From: Vibrio europaeus
GTDB taxonomy: Bacteria; Pseudomonadota; Gammaproteobacteria; Enterobacterales; Vibrionaceae
Assembly (NCBI RefSeq): GCF_001695575.1
Contig: NZ_LUAX01000007.1
Coordinates: forward strand, 1,240,001 to 1,304,000
Direction of reading: 5' to 3'
DNA: 64,000 nucleotides
Numbering within the stretch: the stretch's first letter is position 1; the number at the start of each line of letters is the position of its first letter. This document shows positions 18,081-27,327 of the stretch, in pieces. Made by a program: the position numbers and the translations under genes. The notes under the pieces were generated by a model that saw nothing but the letters and a program-made list of their open reading frames with translations, made no database searches and had not been told where the DNA came from.

Positions 18081-18680
18081 CTATGGGGCTACCGCACCGC
18101 CTAGGGTTAAATTCGATGGCCATTTTGAAATTCGATTGCCACCAAGAAAGATATTGCCTTTTACCGTCATGGTGTCGGGAAACGCGGTAATCTTAGACCC
18201 TCCGATATAAAGATTGCCGTCGATGGTGATTCCCTCTGGGAGTGTTTCAAGCGGAGTGCGTATCACGCTGAGATCCCCTTTTACACGTAACCTTGGCGGT
18301 AAAGAGGTGAGGGGAGTGTCTGTTAGATTGATATAGCCGCCGACTTTTACGCCAGAAGGCCATCTTGTGATTTTGGAGCCAAGAAGGTTGGCATAACCTT
18401 TAATGGTTACCCCTTTATCTATCTTACGTAGGCTGCAGTTGGTTGCAGTTAGGCTACCCTGAATATCGACGCCCTTGGGAATTCGCTTAATCGAGGTTTT
18501 GGCAATGTTTAGGTTACCTTTGATCACCAAACCACTGGGCAGTTCGGTATAGGGTTTATTACGCAAATCCAAGTTACCATAATTGTCTAGGTGGTTAAGA
18601 ATGCGAAACTGATCTAAAGCAACAGCATGAGTATTCAGAGAAAATATGACTAACAAGATTGAAAACAGAATACGCAGCAT
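18081..18680 (-). CDS. Secreted protein of short leucine-rich-like repeats
   Basis: 199 residues with a signal peptide (about 1-19, LLVIFSLNTHAVA). The remainder is a regular series of about seven units of 19-20 residues with the pattern G-[ND]-L-x-[IL]-x-x-[ST]-x-[IL]-x-x-[LIW]-P-x-[GT]-[LIV]; examples are GNLNIAKTSIKRIPKGV and GDLSVIRTPLETLPEGI. This resembles the short repeats of IpaH-type and phage leucine-rich proteins and would form a solenoid. It has no catalytic domain. Exported to the periplasm or outside; a binding role is inferred. It stands alone. Confidence 0.75.
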   Translation of the reverse strand: MLRILFSILLVIFSLNTHAVALDQFRILNHLDNYGNLDLRNKPYTELPSGLVIKGNLNIAKTSIKRIPKGVDIQGSLTATNCSLRKIDKGVTIKGYANLLGSKITRWPSGVKVGGYINLTDTPLTSLPPRLRVKGDLSVIRTPLETLPEGITIDGNLYIGGSKITAFPDTMTVKGNIFLGGNRISKWPSNLTLGGAVAP

Positions 18681-18761
18681 AGTCGAATGAGTTTGAAAGA
18701 GTGATACCTAATATTAAGTCTAGGCTTAAATAGTGCAATGATATTGGCCACTAGAAACAAA

Positions 18762-18785
18762 AAAACGGGCTGAATAGCCCGTTTT
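18762..18785 (-). terminator. Terminator of the YfcZ/YiiS-family gene
   Basis: Perfect 10-bp stem AAAACGGGCT / AGCCCGTTTT with a 4-base loop, followed on the minus strand by a run of T. Confidence 0.85.
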
Positions 18786-18806
18786 AGATAAAAATCAAAT
18801 AGTTGA

Positions 18807-19100
18807 TTATCGCGCTAGAGAGCGAGTTTTCAGTTCAAAGATAAGTTTCTCAGCACTTACCTCAAACTTAAAACGAGCCGTTAGCTCAGTTGACTCTTCA
18901 TTGATTGGCGACACTTCAAATTCAACAGCCGCACAAACTTGCTTGGCTAACTCAACATACTTATCCAGTTCTGACTGTAGTAGCGCTTGACCCGCTGCAA
19001 AGATAGTTACTTCGGCAACATCATCACCTTCTTTAATGATGAAACCCATTTCGCCTACACAGCCACATGCTTCGCATACTTGTTCTGGTTCGGTGCTCAT
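18807..19100 (-). CDS. YfcZ/YiiS family protein
   Basis: 97 residues. The N-terminal VCEACGCVGEMGFIIKEGDD and the helical LQSELDKYVELAKQV match the YfcZ/YiiS (DUF406) family of small cytosolic proteins of unknown function in gamma-proteobacteria. Length fits. Ends in its own terminator. Three Cys in the first 15 residues could bind a metal; this is a guess. Confidence 0.85.
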   Translation of the reverse strand: MSTEPEQVCEACGCVGEMGFIIKEGDDVAEVTIFAAGQALLQSELDKYVELAKQVCAAVEFEVSPINEESTELTARFKFEVSAEKLIFELKTRSLAR

Positions 19101-19584
19101 CTCAAATCAATCCTCTTACAAATAATAGGGCTATATTAACCAGTAATTAGATCTGAATCCATAAAAAGGACTCTGCTAACTTTAGAGAAAATAACAGTAT
19201 GATCTATTGTTTGCTGAAATTTTGCGCAACTATAAGTGCGGCGAATTGGTTGGCTCTAAGTGTGATTTAGATCAATAAATTACGAAAATTCATGTCATTC
19301 TCATGTCAGAATGCTATTCAGTTAGTTGTAAGCTCCAACAATTTGTAAGATTATCGGTCGCTCAATATTATATAAACAAAAAGATAACGTCCTTTGATTT
19401 CATAAATACTATCAATGGTTATTTGTGGAAAATTAGCTTGCATTACACAACAATTAGATGAGCCGTATGGTTTAATTGTGGTTTGGTTTTTTACGTTGAG
19501 TTATGACGTACGATACTAAAACGGAAGTTAGTGACATTGGACGTCAATAATTAAAGACGGATATACAGAGAGAAGAGCCTAAAC
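19101..19584. other. 484-base intergenic region upstream of a TetR regulator
   Basis: No open frame of note. It holds TGTGATTTAGATCAA at 19261-19275, which fits an FNR site (GTGAT-TTAG-ATCAA, 9 of 10) and half of a CRP site, and a direct repeat CATGTCA at 19291 and 19302, one helical turn apart. It is AT-rich. A small RNA cannot be excluded, but no terminator is visible inside. Confidence 0.4.
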
Positions 19585-20046
19585 ATGCCAAAGCGTAGTA
19601 AAGAAGATACTGAGATCACCATCCAGAAAATAATGGATGCGGTAGTAGACCAACTATTACGACTCGGTTACGACAAGATGTCGTATACGACACTAAGCCA
19701 ACAGACAGGCGTATCAAGAACAGGTATTAGTCACCATTTTCCAAAGAAAACCGACTTCACTGCTGCACTGGACGGTCGCATTTTTAAAATGTTTGTCGAG
19801 CACGTTGATTTCGAAAACGGACTGGACGCATTTTCATCTAGCTGGGTTGCTGCGCTAGATAACGAGGAGTTTCGTGCGATCCTACGTCTACTATTCCACC
19901 ACATTGTGACTTCTCAAAGCACACACGAGTTTGCCAGCAATGGTATTGAGCGTCTTTACAAGGTTTGTGAAGAGAAGTTTGGTGATGGCAGTGCGAAAGA
20001 ACTTGAGTGGCTAATTGGTCGTTCATTGATTCGAATGGCGCAATAG
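19585..20046 (+). CDS. TetR/AcrR family transcriptional regulator
   Basis: 153 residues, shorter than the usual 190-220. The N-terminal helix-turn-helix is clear: IQKIMDAVVDQLLRLGYDKM, then YTTLSQQTGVSRTGISHHFP and KKTDFTAALDGRI. The C-terminal ligand domain is short. No gene lies close by on the plus strand, so its target is unknown. The long upstream region with repeats may be its own control region. Confidence 0.88.
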   Translation: MPKRSKEDTEITIQKIMDAVVDQLLRLGYDKMSYTTLSQQTGVSRTGISHHFPKKTDFTAALDGRIFKMFVEHVDFENGLDAFSSSWVAALDNEEFRAILRLLFHHIVTSQSTHEFASNGIERLYKVCEEKFGDGSAKELEWLIGRSLIRMAQ

Positions 20047-20055
20047 CCAAAAAAT

Positions 20056-20080
20056 AAAGCCTTCTTCGGAAGGCTTTTTT
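20056..20080. terminator. Bidirectional terminator between the TetR and chemoreceptor genes
   Basis: Stem AAAGCCTTC / GAAGGCTTT with a TTCG loop and T runs on both strands. Confidence 0.85.
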
Positions 20081-20107
20081 GATCCTATTAGAGCCTAATA
20101 TCGGTGG

Positions 20108-21664
20108 CTATAGCTTTCTGAACTGAGTAACGAGCTTACCTTGCGAACCTAAATTTTCGACCAGACCTTCACATTCATCTTTCGTGTCACTTGCCAGCAC
20201 ATTGGTAGCGGCACATACATCACTGATTGACTGAACGCTAGAGTTCATTTCATCGGTCACTCTCGCCATCTCTTCAATCGCAGTCGCGATTTGATTGTTT
20301 CGATCTGAAATATCAGTGACTTGATGAAGTAGGGCGTCCAGCTTGTCTCCAGAGGTATTGGCGCAGTCGACACAAATATCTGAAAGCTGATTGCCTTCAT
20401 TCATGGCTTGAACTGCCTTTTCAGTGCTGGCTTGAATAAGTTTGATAATGTTCTGGATCTCTTCTGTTGATTCATGGCTTCGCTGCGCTAATTGACGAAC
20501 CTCATCCGCTACAACGGCAAAGCCTCGACCTTGTTCGCCAGCTCGTGCCGCTTCAATCGCTGCATTGAGGGCTAATAAGTTGGTTTGCTCTGCGACACCT
20601 TGAATGATGACCAGAACTTCACCGATAGTTCGACCATGTTCTACTAACTGTTGAATAACCTCGGAAGCAACACCCAGCTGTTTGGATAGTTCATTGATGG
20701 AGTCAATAGTTTGAGTAACGGAAGCTCTACCTTCATTCGCTGCAGTTCCAGCTTGCTCTGTAACGTCGGAAGCACTTTGCGCATTTTGCGCAATCTCATT
20801 GGCGGTAGAGTGCATTTCATTGATGGCAGCGGCAACTTGTTCTGTTTCCGATGTTTGACCTATAAGGTTCTCGGCTGTTGTCTCACAGTTTTGTGCTGAA
20901 GAGCTCGCAGCTTTAGATATCTGCTGATTGGAGTCTTGAATACGTCCAACAATAGAGTTGATTTCAGATTGGCGCATTTTGAGGGCCAGTTGAATCTCAG
21001 ATATATCATCGACACGCTTGTTGTAAACCAATTCCATCAGCGGGTTATCGAACACCTTACGCGCATCTTCCGATAATGATTCGAGACGACGAGTAAGAAC
21101 AAAAGCAGCCGCAGTTCCCAGTAGGAAAAATCCCCAAATGGCCATTGCTGGTGACGCTTGAGCGATTAAACTGGTGACTATTGCAATAACCAACAAGGCG
21201 AGAGCCATACGTTGCCACAAACGAGTTCGAGGAAGCTTTAGCTGTATCGGTGTTTTTCCTTGATTTAGCTGAGCGTAAAGCTTTTCAGCATTTTTGACGT
21301 GCTCTCTTTTTGGGGCAAGGCGTACAGATTGATACTCGACCGTTTTGCCATTCTCTTTAATGGGAGAAGCAAAGGCATCGACCCAATAGTGGTCCCCATT
21401 TTTACAACGGTTTTTTACCAACCCCATCCAAGAGTTACCTTGCTTTAGATAACCCCACATGTTTTCGAAGGCTGCTGGTGGCATGTCTGGGTGCCGAACA
21501 ATATTGTGTGGTTGGCCCACTAGCTCATCTAATGTGTAACCGGCAACCTCACAAAAGTCTTGACTAGCATAGGTGATATGGCTGCTTGGCTTGGTGATCG
21601 AGAGTAGATTGTACTCCGGTGGATACGTGACTTCCCTTTGAGTTACGGGTTGGTTTACGCGCAT
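20108..21664 (-). CDS. Aer-like PAS domain methyl-accepting chemotaxis protein
   Basis: 518 residues: N-terminal PAS domain (about 15-125, with [19 protein letters not shown] and [19 protein letters not shown], the Aer pattern), two membrane helices (about 150-190), HAMP-like stretch, and a C-terminal signalling domain with the CheA/CheW tip [20 protein letters not shown]. Aer proteins bind FAD and steer cells by redox or oxygen state (family knowledge). AGGGGAA precedes the ATG. No other chemotaxis gene lies nearby. Confidence 0.93.
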   Translation of the reverse strand: MRVNQPVTQREVTYPPEYNLLSITKPSSHITYASQDFCEVAGYTLDELVGQPHNIVRHPDMPPAAFENMWGYLKQGNSWMGLVKNRCKNGDHYWVDAFASPIKENGKTVEYQSVRLAPKREHVKNAEKLYAQLNQGKTPIQLKLPRTRLWQRMALALLVIAIVTSLIAQASPAMAIWGFFLLGTAAAFVLTRRLESLSEDARKVFDNPLMELVYNKRVDDISEIQLALKMRQSEINSIVGRIQDSNQQISKAASSSAQNCETTAENLIGQTSETEQVAAAINEMHSTANEIAQNAQSASDVTEQAGTAANEGRASVTQTIDSINELSKQLGVASEVIQQLVEHGRTIGEVLVIIQGVAEQTNLLALNAAIEAARAGEQGRGFAVVADEVRQLAQRSHESTEEIQNIIKLIQASTEKAVQAMNEGNQLSDICVDCANTSGDKLDALLHQVTDISDRNNQIATAIEEMARVTDEMNSSVQSISDVCAATNVLASDTKDECEGLVENLGSQGKLVTQFRKL

Positions 21665-21890
21665 AAGGTTCCCCTATTACTTCCTGTTCTTAAACGATTT
21701 CTAATGACCGAGTTCCATTCAGTATATGAACAAATTGAATACTTGACCTAATTACTAAGGATTAATTTTGTTTTTGATTATTTTGTTATTTGTCACGCCA
21801 ATAATGTGAACTAAGCTTAATTGCATAATCAATTATTAAGACTTTAGTTGAAGCGTTCCTAGAGCGACGAGTCAAGGTGAGGAAGCAAGG

Positions 21891-22805
21891 ATGTCAAACA
21901 ATAAGTCAGTCGGTTCATATACAAGTGCAGACAGCTTACTCAAGTTGCATGATTTAACTGAAGCAGACTTGGCGCTTATCCGAAAGTTTGGTGATCTCAT
22001 GTTGCCTAAGTTACATGAGTATGTTGGTCACTTTTATGACTGGCTGGAGAATCAACCCGAATACATTCAGTTCTTTGCGGACGATAAAAAGTTAAAACGG
22101 GTTCAAAATGCACAGGTTGAGTATTGGGGGACATTTTTCAAAGCCAAGGTTGACGACGAATACGTTAAACAGCGTCGAGACGTAGGTGAGGTGCATGCAC
22201 GTGTCGGTTTGCCTCTACCTACATACTTCGCAGGTATGAATATCTCGATGGTTATATTCACCAAAAGGATGTACGACGGAAGTTTATACAGTGATGAGTA
22301 CAGCTCACTGGTGACCGCCTTTACGAAACTGCTTCATTTAGATACTACGATCGTGGTTGATACCTACTCTCGATTGATCAATCGTCGTATCGCTGAACAG
22401 AGCGAAGCGCTTTTGGCTATGTCTACTCCGGTGACCATGGTGTGGCAAGATATTTTGATGTTGCCCATTGTGGGCATTATTGATTCTAAACGCGCGCAAG
22501 ACATCATGTCGGCAGTGCTTAACAAAATATCGGAACACCGCGCCAAAATATTCATCATGGATATCTCTGGCGTTGCCGTTGTCGATACTGCTGTTGCCAA
22601 TCACTTTATTAAGATAACTAAAGCCACCAAGTTGATGGGCTGCGATTGCTTAGTGTCGGGCGTTTCACCTTCGATTGCTCAAACCATGGTTCAGCTTGGT
22701 ATCAACGTCGGTGAAGTCCAAACCAACGCTACTTTAAGAGACGCACTAGAAAATGCGTTTGAAATGATGGGGTTGAATGTACAGGCACTAAAAGCACTCT
22801 CTTAG
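21891..22805 (+). CDS. rsbR: Stressosome sensor protein RsbR with globin domain
   Basis: 304 residues: N-terminal globin-type sensor (about 10-165) and C-terminal STAS domain (about 185-300). H102 in EVHARVGLPLP sits where globin-coupled sensors have the proximal haem His. The STAS part keeps both Thr that RsbT phosphorylates in Bacillus RsbR: T233 (VVDTAVANHF) and T265 (IAQTMVQLG). Haem-binding, oxygen-sensing RsbR is known from Vibrio stressosomes. First gene of an operon running to about 30015; good GAGGAAGC site. Confidence 0.93.
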   Translation: MSNNKSVGSYTSADSLLKLHDLTEADLALIRKFGDLMLPKLHEYVGHFYDWLENQPEYIQFFADDKKLKRVQNAQVEYWGTFFKAKVDDEYVKQRRDVGEVHARVGLPLPTYFAGMNISMVIFTKRMYDGSLYSDEYSSLVTAFTKLLHLDTTIVVDTYSRLINRRIAEQSEALLAMSTPVTMVWQDILMLPIVGIIDSKRAQDIMSAVLNKISEHRAKIFIMDISGVAVVDTAVANHFIKITKATKLMGCDCLVSGVSPSIAQTMVQLGINVGEVQTNATLRDALENAFEMMGLNVQALKALS

Positions 22806-22824
22806 CGCGAGGCTTAGCATAACA

Positions 22825-23184
22825 ATGAAAAAGTCCATTTCCATAAGTCAGTTACAGAATGTTCTTGTCGCGACAATTCAAGTCGATTTGAGCGATGAGG
22901 TCTTAGACGATTTTCGCCTTCACTTATTAGAGAAAGCCGGAAGCCATTCGATCAGTGGCGTGCTGATTGACTTATCAGAAGTGAAAACATTAGACAGAGC
23001 CGATTTCGATAAGCTGTTTACCATCGTGAAAACGGTACAAGTTATGGGTAGGCGATGTCTGTTTGTTGGGATACGGCCGGGTATCGCCATGGCGTTGGTC
23101 AACATAGGTTATCAAACTGAGCAACTGCCTTGTGTTCAGAGTATTGATGATGGTTTGCATCTAGTAGGAGGTGCTGGTGATTGA
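22825..23184 (+). CDS. rsbS: Stressosome scaffold protein RsbS
   Basis: 119 residues, a single STAS domain that co-assembles with RsbR and holds back RsbT. It aligns without gaps to Bacillus RsbS over GVLIDLSEVKTLDR...GIRPGIAMALVNIG. The serine phosphorylated by RsbT in Bacillus (in IDSFI) is replaced here by Arg (LDRAD), so the usual switch residue is missing. 19 bases after rsbR, overlaps rsbT by 8 bases. Confidence 0.9.
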   Translation: MKKSISISQLQNVLVATIQVDLSDEVLDDFRLHLLEKAGSHSISGVLIDLSEVKTLDRADFDKLFTIVKTVQVMGRRCLFVGIRPGIAMALVNIGYQTEQLPCVQSIDDGLHLVGGAGD

Positions 23185-23599
23185 TTCTAGTGCACCCGCG
23201 AAAGTGATAGAAACACATCATGTTAACTCAGAGTCTGATGTTATGAGCGTTGTCATGGCGGTGTACACCATAGCTCAGCAGCTTGGGTACAGTGCGCCAA
23301 TTGTTAGTGAGCTAGCGACGTCTGTCTCCGAACTCGCTACCAATATTGTCAAATATGCAGGTGAAGGAGAGGTATCGATCCATTATGTTGAAACTTCGCT
23401 AAATATTGGATTAAAAGTTATCGCGTCAGATTCAGGGGAAGGGATAAGCGACTTAACAAACGCGTTGAAAGACAACTATTCGACGGGGCAATCGCTCGGG
23501 CTTGGGCTTCCAGGTGTGGTGAGAATGATGGACGATTTTGAAATTCAGTCATCACCTGGGCAAGGGACTGTTGTGACCATTACTAAGTGGAAGATCTAG
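23177..23599 (+). CDS. rsbT: Stressosome switch kinase RsbT
   Basis: 140 residues, a GHKL-fold serine/threonine kinase. N box SVSELATNIVKYA (about residues 50-62), G1 box DSGEGI, and G2 box LGLGLPGVVRMM are all intact. It phosphorylates RsbR/RsbS and is freed from the complex to act on a partner. GTG at 23177 is preferred because AGGAGG ends 5 bases before it; another in-frame GTG at 23171 overlaps that site. Confidence 0.92.
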   Translation: MIDSSAPAKVIETHHVNSESDVMSVVMAVYTIAQQLGYSAPIVSELATSVSELATNIVKYAGEGEVSIHYVETSLNIGLKVIASDSGEGISDLTNALKDNYSTGQSLGLGLPGVVRMMDDFEIQSSPGQGTVVTITKWKI

Positions 23600-23600
23600 T

Positions 23601-24185
23601 ATGGGCTTTCAATACAGCGTCAAGTGTGTCCCATATCGAGATGAACCGGAGGCAGGAGATGGCTTCCATATCTGTACGCTAGAAAACGGGTTGTTGGTGA
23701 CCATTATTGATGTTTTAGGTCATGGAGAAAAAGCTGCCCAACTAGCGCGACAGATTGAGACGTTTCTTGATGATATAGCTAGTGCTGATATTGATTGGGC
23801 GATGCGCCAAGCTCATGAGTTTCTTACAGGAACTATAGGCGCAGCAATGACGATGGTCTTTTTTGATTCGGCCAAGTTAAAAGGTTATGGCTTAGGTGTT
23901 GGAAATACTCTTATTCGGCATCTTGGAGACAACGGAACGAGTTTTCATGCTCAAGCGGGCATTGTTGGCGAGACACTTCCCAATCTTAGGCATTTTGAAT
24001 TTGAGTTCTCCGACGATTCCACTTTTCTCTTGACGACTGATGGGGTCAAAGAAAACATTTCTCAGTCTGAGTTAGATCACGCCAATGGCAAAGCGGTAGA
24101 GTACATCTCCTCTTACTTTATTGAGTCGTTCAGCAAACCCTTTGATGATGCGACTGTTATTGTTGTGAGGTTCTCTCATGACTAA
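23601..24185 (+). CDS. rsbX: Stressosome phosphatase RsbX
   Basis: 194 residues of the PP2C/SpoIIE-like phosphatase family. Metal-site motifs: EAGDGFHI near residue 18, IIDVLGHGEKA near 37, and LTTDGVKENI near 150. RsbX removes phosphate from RsbR and RsbS and resets the complex. Overlaps the next gene by 8 bases. Confidence 0.92.
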   Translation: MGFQYSVKCVPYRDEPEAGDGFHICTLENGLLVTIIDVLGHGEKAAQLARQIETFLDDIASADIDWAMRQAHEFLTGTIGAAMTMVFFDSAKLKGYGLGVGNTLIRHLGDNGTSFHAQAGIVGETLPNLRHFEFEFSDDSTFLLTTDGVKENISQSELDHANGKAVEYISSYFIESFSKPFDDATVIVVRFSHD

Positions 24186-27100
24186 TCAATATCACCTAAC
24201 TATTGCCAACAGTGACATTTCTAGAATTGCATTGCGAAGAAAAATCGCATCGATATTGGATGTCATTGGATACCAACATTTTGAACGCGACCAACTGTTA
24301 ATGCTTGGCAGCGAAATTCCAAGATATCTCTATACGCTGACAGACAAAGTTGAATTGATGGCGGCAGTGGATGATGAATTGCTGATGTTTGAATGGAGCT
24401 GCCCTGAACTTACAACATCAATTCCCCATTTAGCGATGCCAATACTGGATGTTCAGACTTCCAAACAGAGTTTAATCTGGAGAATCCGATTAGGGGCAGC
24501 GCTTACTGCCCCGCAACATACAGCCATAGCCAACATACTTGGAGAAAAGTCACGGGATGAATTACTGGATGAGTTGCAGCAAAAAAACTTGGCCTTAGCT
24601 GAACACCAACAAGGTTTAGAAGCTGAAATTGAGCGTCGAACCAAAGATCTGCAAGCCTCTGAGGTCTTGTCGAGTACCATTATCGATGGGGCACCATCGA
24701 GCGTGGTTATTATTGATGTACACCAGAAAATCATCATGTGGAATAAGACTGCTCAGGAGACTTATGGCTTTACTTCGCAGGAAGTCACTGGCAAGAATTT
24801 ATGTGAGCTGCTCAAAATAGATTTGCCAAACGATCTAGATGAAATCTTGAGTGGTGAGCTTTCTATTGACCATCAAGAAAAGGTCAGTGGTGGGTTCTTT
24901 GAAGTCGAAACGTTCACCAAAGATGGAAGAATGATTCCAATTGACTTGGGTATCAGCATTTTCTGGTTTGATGATCAATGTTGTGCTGCCATGTTTTTGC
25001 GTGATGTGACCTCAAGGAAGGTAGTCGAAGAAGAGCTCACCGTGGCGCGCGCGAAAGCGGAAGAAGCAGTTGAAGTAAAATCTATGTTCTTAGCCAATAT
25101 GAGCCACGAAATTCGCACTCCAATGAATGCGATTATTGGTATGTCTCATTTGGCTTTGAAAACTGACCTTTCACCTAAGCAGCATGATTACCTGTCAAAG
25201 ATTCACAATTCGGCTTCTCTACTACTGGGTATCATCAATGATATCCTCGACTTCAGCAAAATCGAAGCAGGTAAGCTCACCATCGAAGAGATCGACTTTT
25301 ATCTCGATGATGTTCTACATAATGTGTCTATGGTCACCGGGCAAAAAGCGTTTGAGAAAGGCCTAGAGCTTCTATTTAAAGTCTCTAAAGATGTCCCCAA
25401 AGTGATCAAAGGCGACCCGCTTCGCTTGGGGCAAATTATCATCAACTTGGTGAACAACGCGGTTAAGTTTACAGAGCAGGGCGAGATAGCGGTGACGGTC
25501 AATGTTCGCCCTGAATCGGACGGTCAGATTTACTTATGCTTAGACGTTCAGGATACCGGAATTGGAATGTCAAAGGAGCAAGCTGACAAACTATTCAATG
25601 CCTTTACTCAGGCTGATGGTTCCACGACTCGGCGTTATGGAGGAACGGGGTTAGGACTATCAATCTGCAGACGACTGGTTGAACTGATGGGCGGAGAAAT
25701 TCGAGTTGATAGTACGCCAAATCAAGGCAGCTGCTTCTCATTTTGCGTCCTAGTTGGATTTGAAGAAGCCAATCAAGATAAATGTTTGGTGGTTCCAGGT
25801 ACGCTCCAATCAGTAAAAGCATTAGCTGTAGATGATAATGAACATGCGTTGCTCATTATGGAAGATTTACTGGATGTCTTACCGCATAAACCAAGTTTGG
25901 TCGACAGTGGAGAAAAAGCACTGCAAGAGCTTAAGCGAGCTTCAGAAAAGGGGACCCCATACAATCTAGTGTTTATGGATTGGAAGATGCCTGAAATGAG
26001 TGGTATTGAGGCAACCAAGTTGATCCGCCATCAAATCAAACCGCAGCATCAACCGAAAATGGTGATTGTTACCGCCTATGACAAAGACGACATCTCCAGT
26101 GAGCTAGACGATTTAGATATTGCAGGATTCCTGTCGAAGCCGATAGGGCAGTCCTTTCTTTTCGATTTATTGATGGATTTGTTTGCCCCAAATGGTTCAT
26201 CGTCGAGTTCCCGCCATAAATCGAAGGCAGATAAAGACGGCAGTATGTTTAATGGCTTGAACGCGCTGCTCGTCGAAGACAATGAGATCAATCAGCAAAT
26301 TGCGGTTGAGCTGATGGAAGACAAAGCGATGCATGTGACGGTGGCATGCAACGGCTTAGAAGCACTACAGATATTAGAGAAAAACCATGAGGACTTCGAC
26401 ATTATCTTTATGGATTTGCAAATGCCCGTTATGGATGGTTACGAGGCAAGCCGCCGAATCCGATCGAACAAGTTGTATGACACCATTCCACTGGTTGCCA
26501 TGACGGCGCATGCGATGATTGAAGAGAGAGAAAGGTGCTTGAGCTTGGGGATGAATGAGCATGTATCTAAACCGATTGATCCAGACGCGCTTTACTCGAC
26601 GATAAAGCGTTGCTGCCTCGATAAGCTTGTTCTTAAAGATTCGAAGCAAGAGTTTGCTGTATCGGAACACGAGAATGACAGGGCTGTTGATACTCGCTAT
26701 TCGATTCATGATATTGAGTTGCTTGATGCTAAAAGTGGGTTAATGCGTGTTGCTGGTAATGAAGTTTTGTACCAAAGATTGCTCTCTCAGTTGGTTGATA
26801 AAGAACATGATTTTTGCAAGCGTTTGAACATAGCACTTGAAAAACAAGACTATTCTCACGCGAAACTGCTAATACATACACTTAAAGGTTCTGCAGGGAA
26901 TCTAGGTGCAACTCGATTATCTGACATAGCTGCGCGGTTGGAGTCACAATTGGGTGAAGATGGGACCAATCGGGAGTTTGAAAATTTAATTGAGGAGCTC
27001 GAAGGTCATTTAGAACCGTTTTTTATGGCAGTATGTAAAGGGCTAGGTCGACCTTATCCTACTGATGTTAAAGAGAGTTTAGATGACGAGAGTGTCGCAC

Positions 27101-27327
27101 TGATCGCTCGACTCGATATGCTACTTAATGAATTTGACTCTAGTGCTATCGACTTTCTTGACGAGCACTACATACGACTCAATACTTTACTAGAGTCGGA
27201 GAACTTCGAAGCCTGCTGTCGAAATATTCACGATTGTGATTTTTTAGCGGCAAGTAAGGCGTTAAGAAAGGCGATCAGTATCTATCCATTAGATATTGAT
27301 AAAGTGTTTGGAGAGTCAAGTGGCTGA
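24178..27327 (+). CDS. Hybrid sensor histidine kinase of the stressosome operon
   Basis: 1049 residues in this order: N-terminal region (1-110) that resembles a worn RsbT fold (SDI..., IGY, SEIPRYLY spaced as in RsbT), coiled coil (about 130-165), PAS (about 165-280), HisKA with phospho-His H310 (MSHEIRTP), HATPase (GTGLGLSICRRL), receiver 1 with D601 (FMDWKMP), receiver 2 with D746 (FMDLQMP), and an HPt domain with H900 (IHTLKGSAGN). No membrane helix, so cytosolic. It probably takes the stressosome output and feeds the HD-GYP regulator that follows, whose start overlaps its stop by 8 bases. Confidence 0.92.
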   Translation: MTNQYHLTIANSDISRIALRRKIASILDVIGYQHFERDQLLMLGSEIPRYLYTLTDKVELMAAVDDELLMFEWSCPELTTSIPHLAMPILDVQTSKQSLIWRIRLGAALTAPQHTAIANILGEKSRDELLDELQQKNLALAEHQQGLEAEIERRTKDLQASEVLSSTIIDGAPSSVVIIDVHQKIIMWNKTAQETYGFTSQEVTGKNLCELLKIDLPNDLDEILSGELSIDHQEKVSGGFFEVETFTKDGRMIPIDLGISIFWFDDQCCAAMFLRDVTSRKVVEEELTVARAKAEEAVEVKSMFLANMSHEIRTPMNAIIGMSHLALKTDLSPKQHDYLSKIHNSASLLLGIINDILDFSKIEAGKLTIEEIDFYLDDVLHNVSMVTGQKAFEKGLELLFKVSKDVPKVIKGDPLRLGQIIINLVNNAVKFTEQGEIAVTVNVRPESDGQIYLCLDVQDTGIGMSKEQADKLFNAFTQADGSTTRRYGGTGLGLSICRRLVELMGGEIRVDSTPNQGSCFSFCVLVGFEEANQDKCLVVPGTLQSVKALAVDDNEHALLIMEDLLDVLPHKPSLVDSGEKALQELKRASEKGTPYNLVFMDWKMPEMSGIEATKLIRHQIKPQHQPKMVIVTAYDKDDISSELDDLDIAGFLSKPIGQSFLFDLLMDLFAPNGSSSSSRHKSKADKDGSMFNGLNALLVEDNEINQQIAVELMEDKAMHVTVACNGLEALQILEKNHEDFDIIFMDLQMPVMDGYEASRRIRSNKLYDTIPLVAMTAHAMIEERERCLSLGMNEHVSKPIDPDALYSTIKRCCLDKLVLKDSKQEFAVSEHENDRAVDTRYSIHDIELLDAKSGLMRVAGNEVLYQRLLSQLVDKEHDFCKRLNIALEKQDYSHAKLLIHTLKGSAGNLGATRLSDIAARLESQLGEDGTNREFENLIEELEGHLEPFFMAVCKGLGRPYPTDVKESLDDESVALIARLDMLLNEFDSSAIDFLDEHYIRLNTLLESENFEACCRNIHDCDFLAASKALRKAISIYPLDIDKVFGESSG

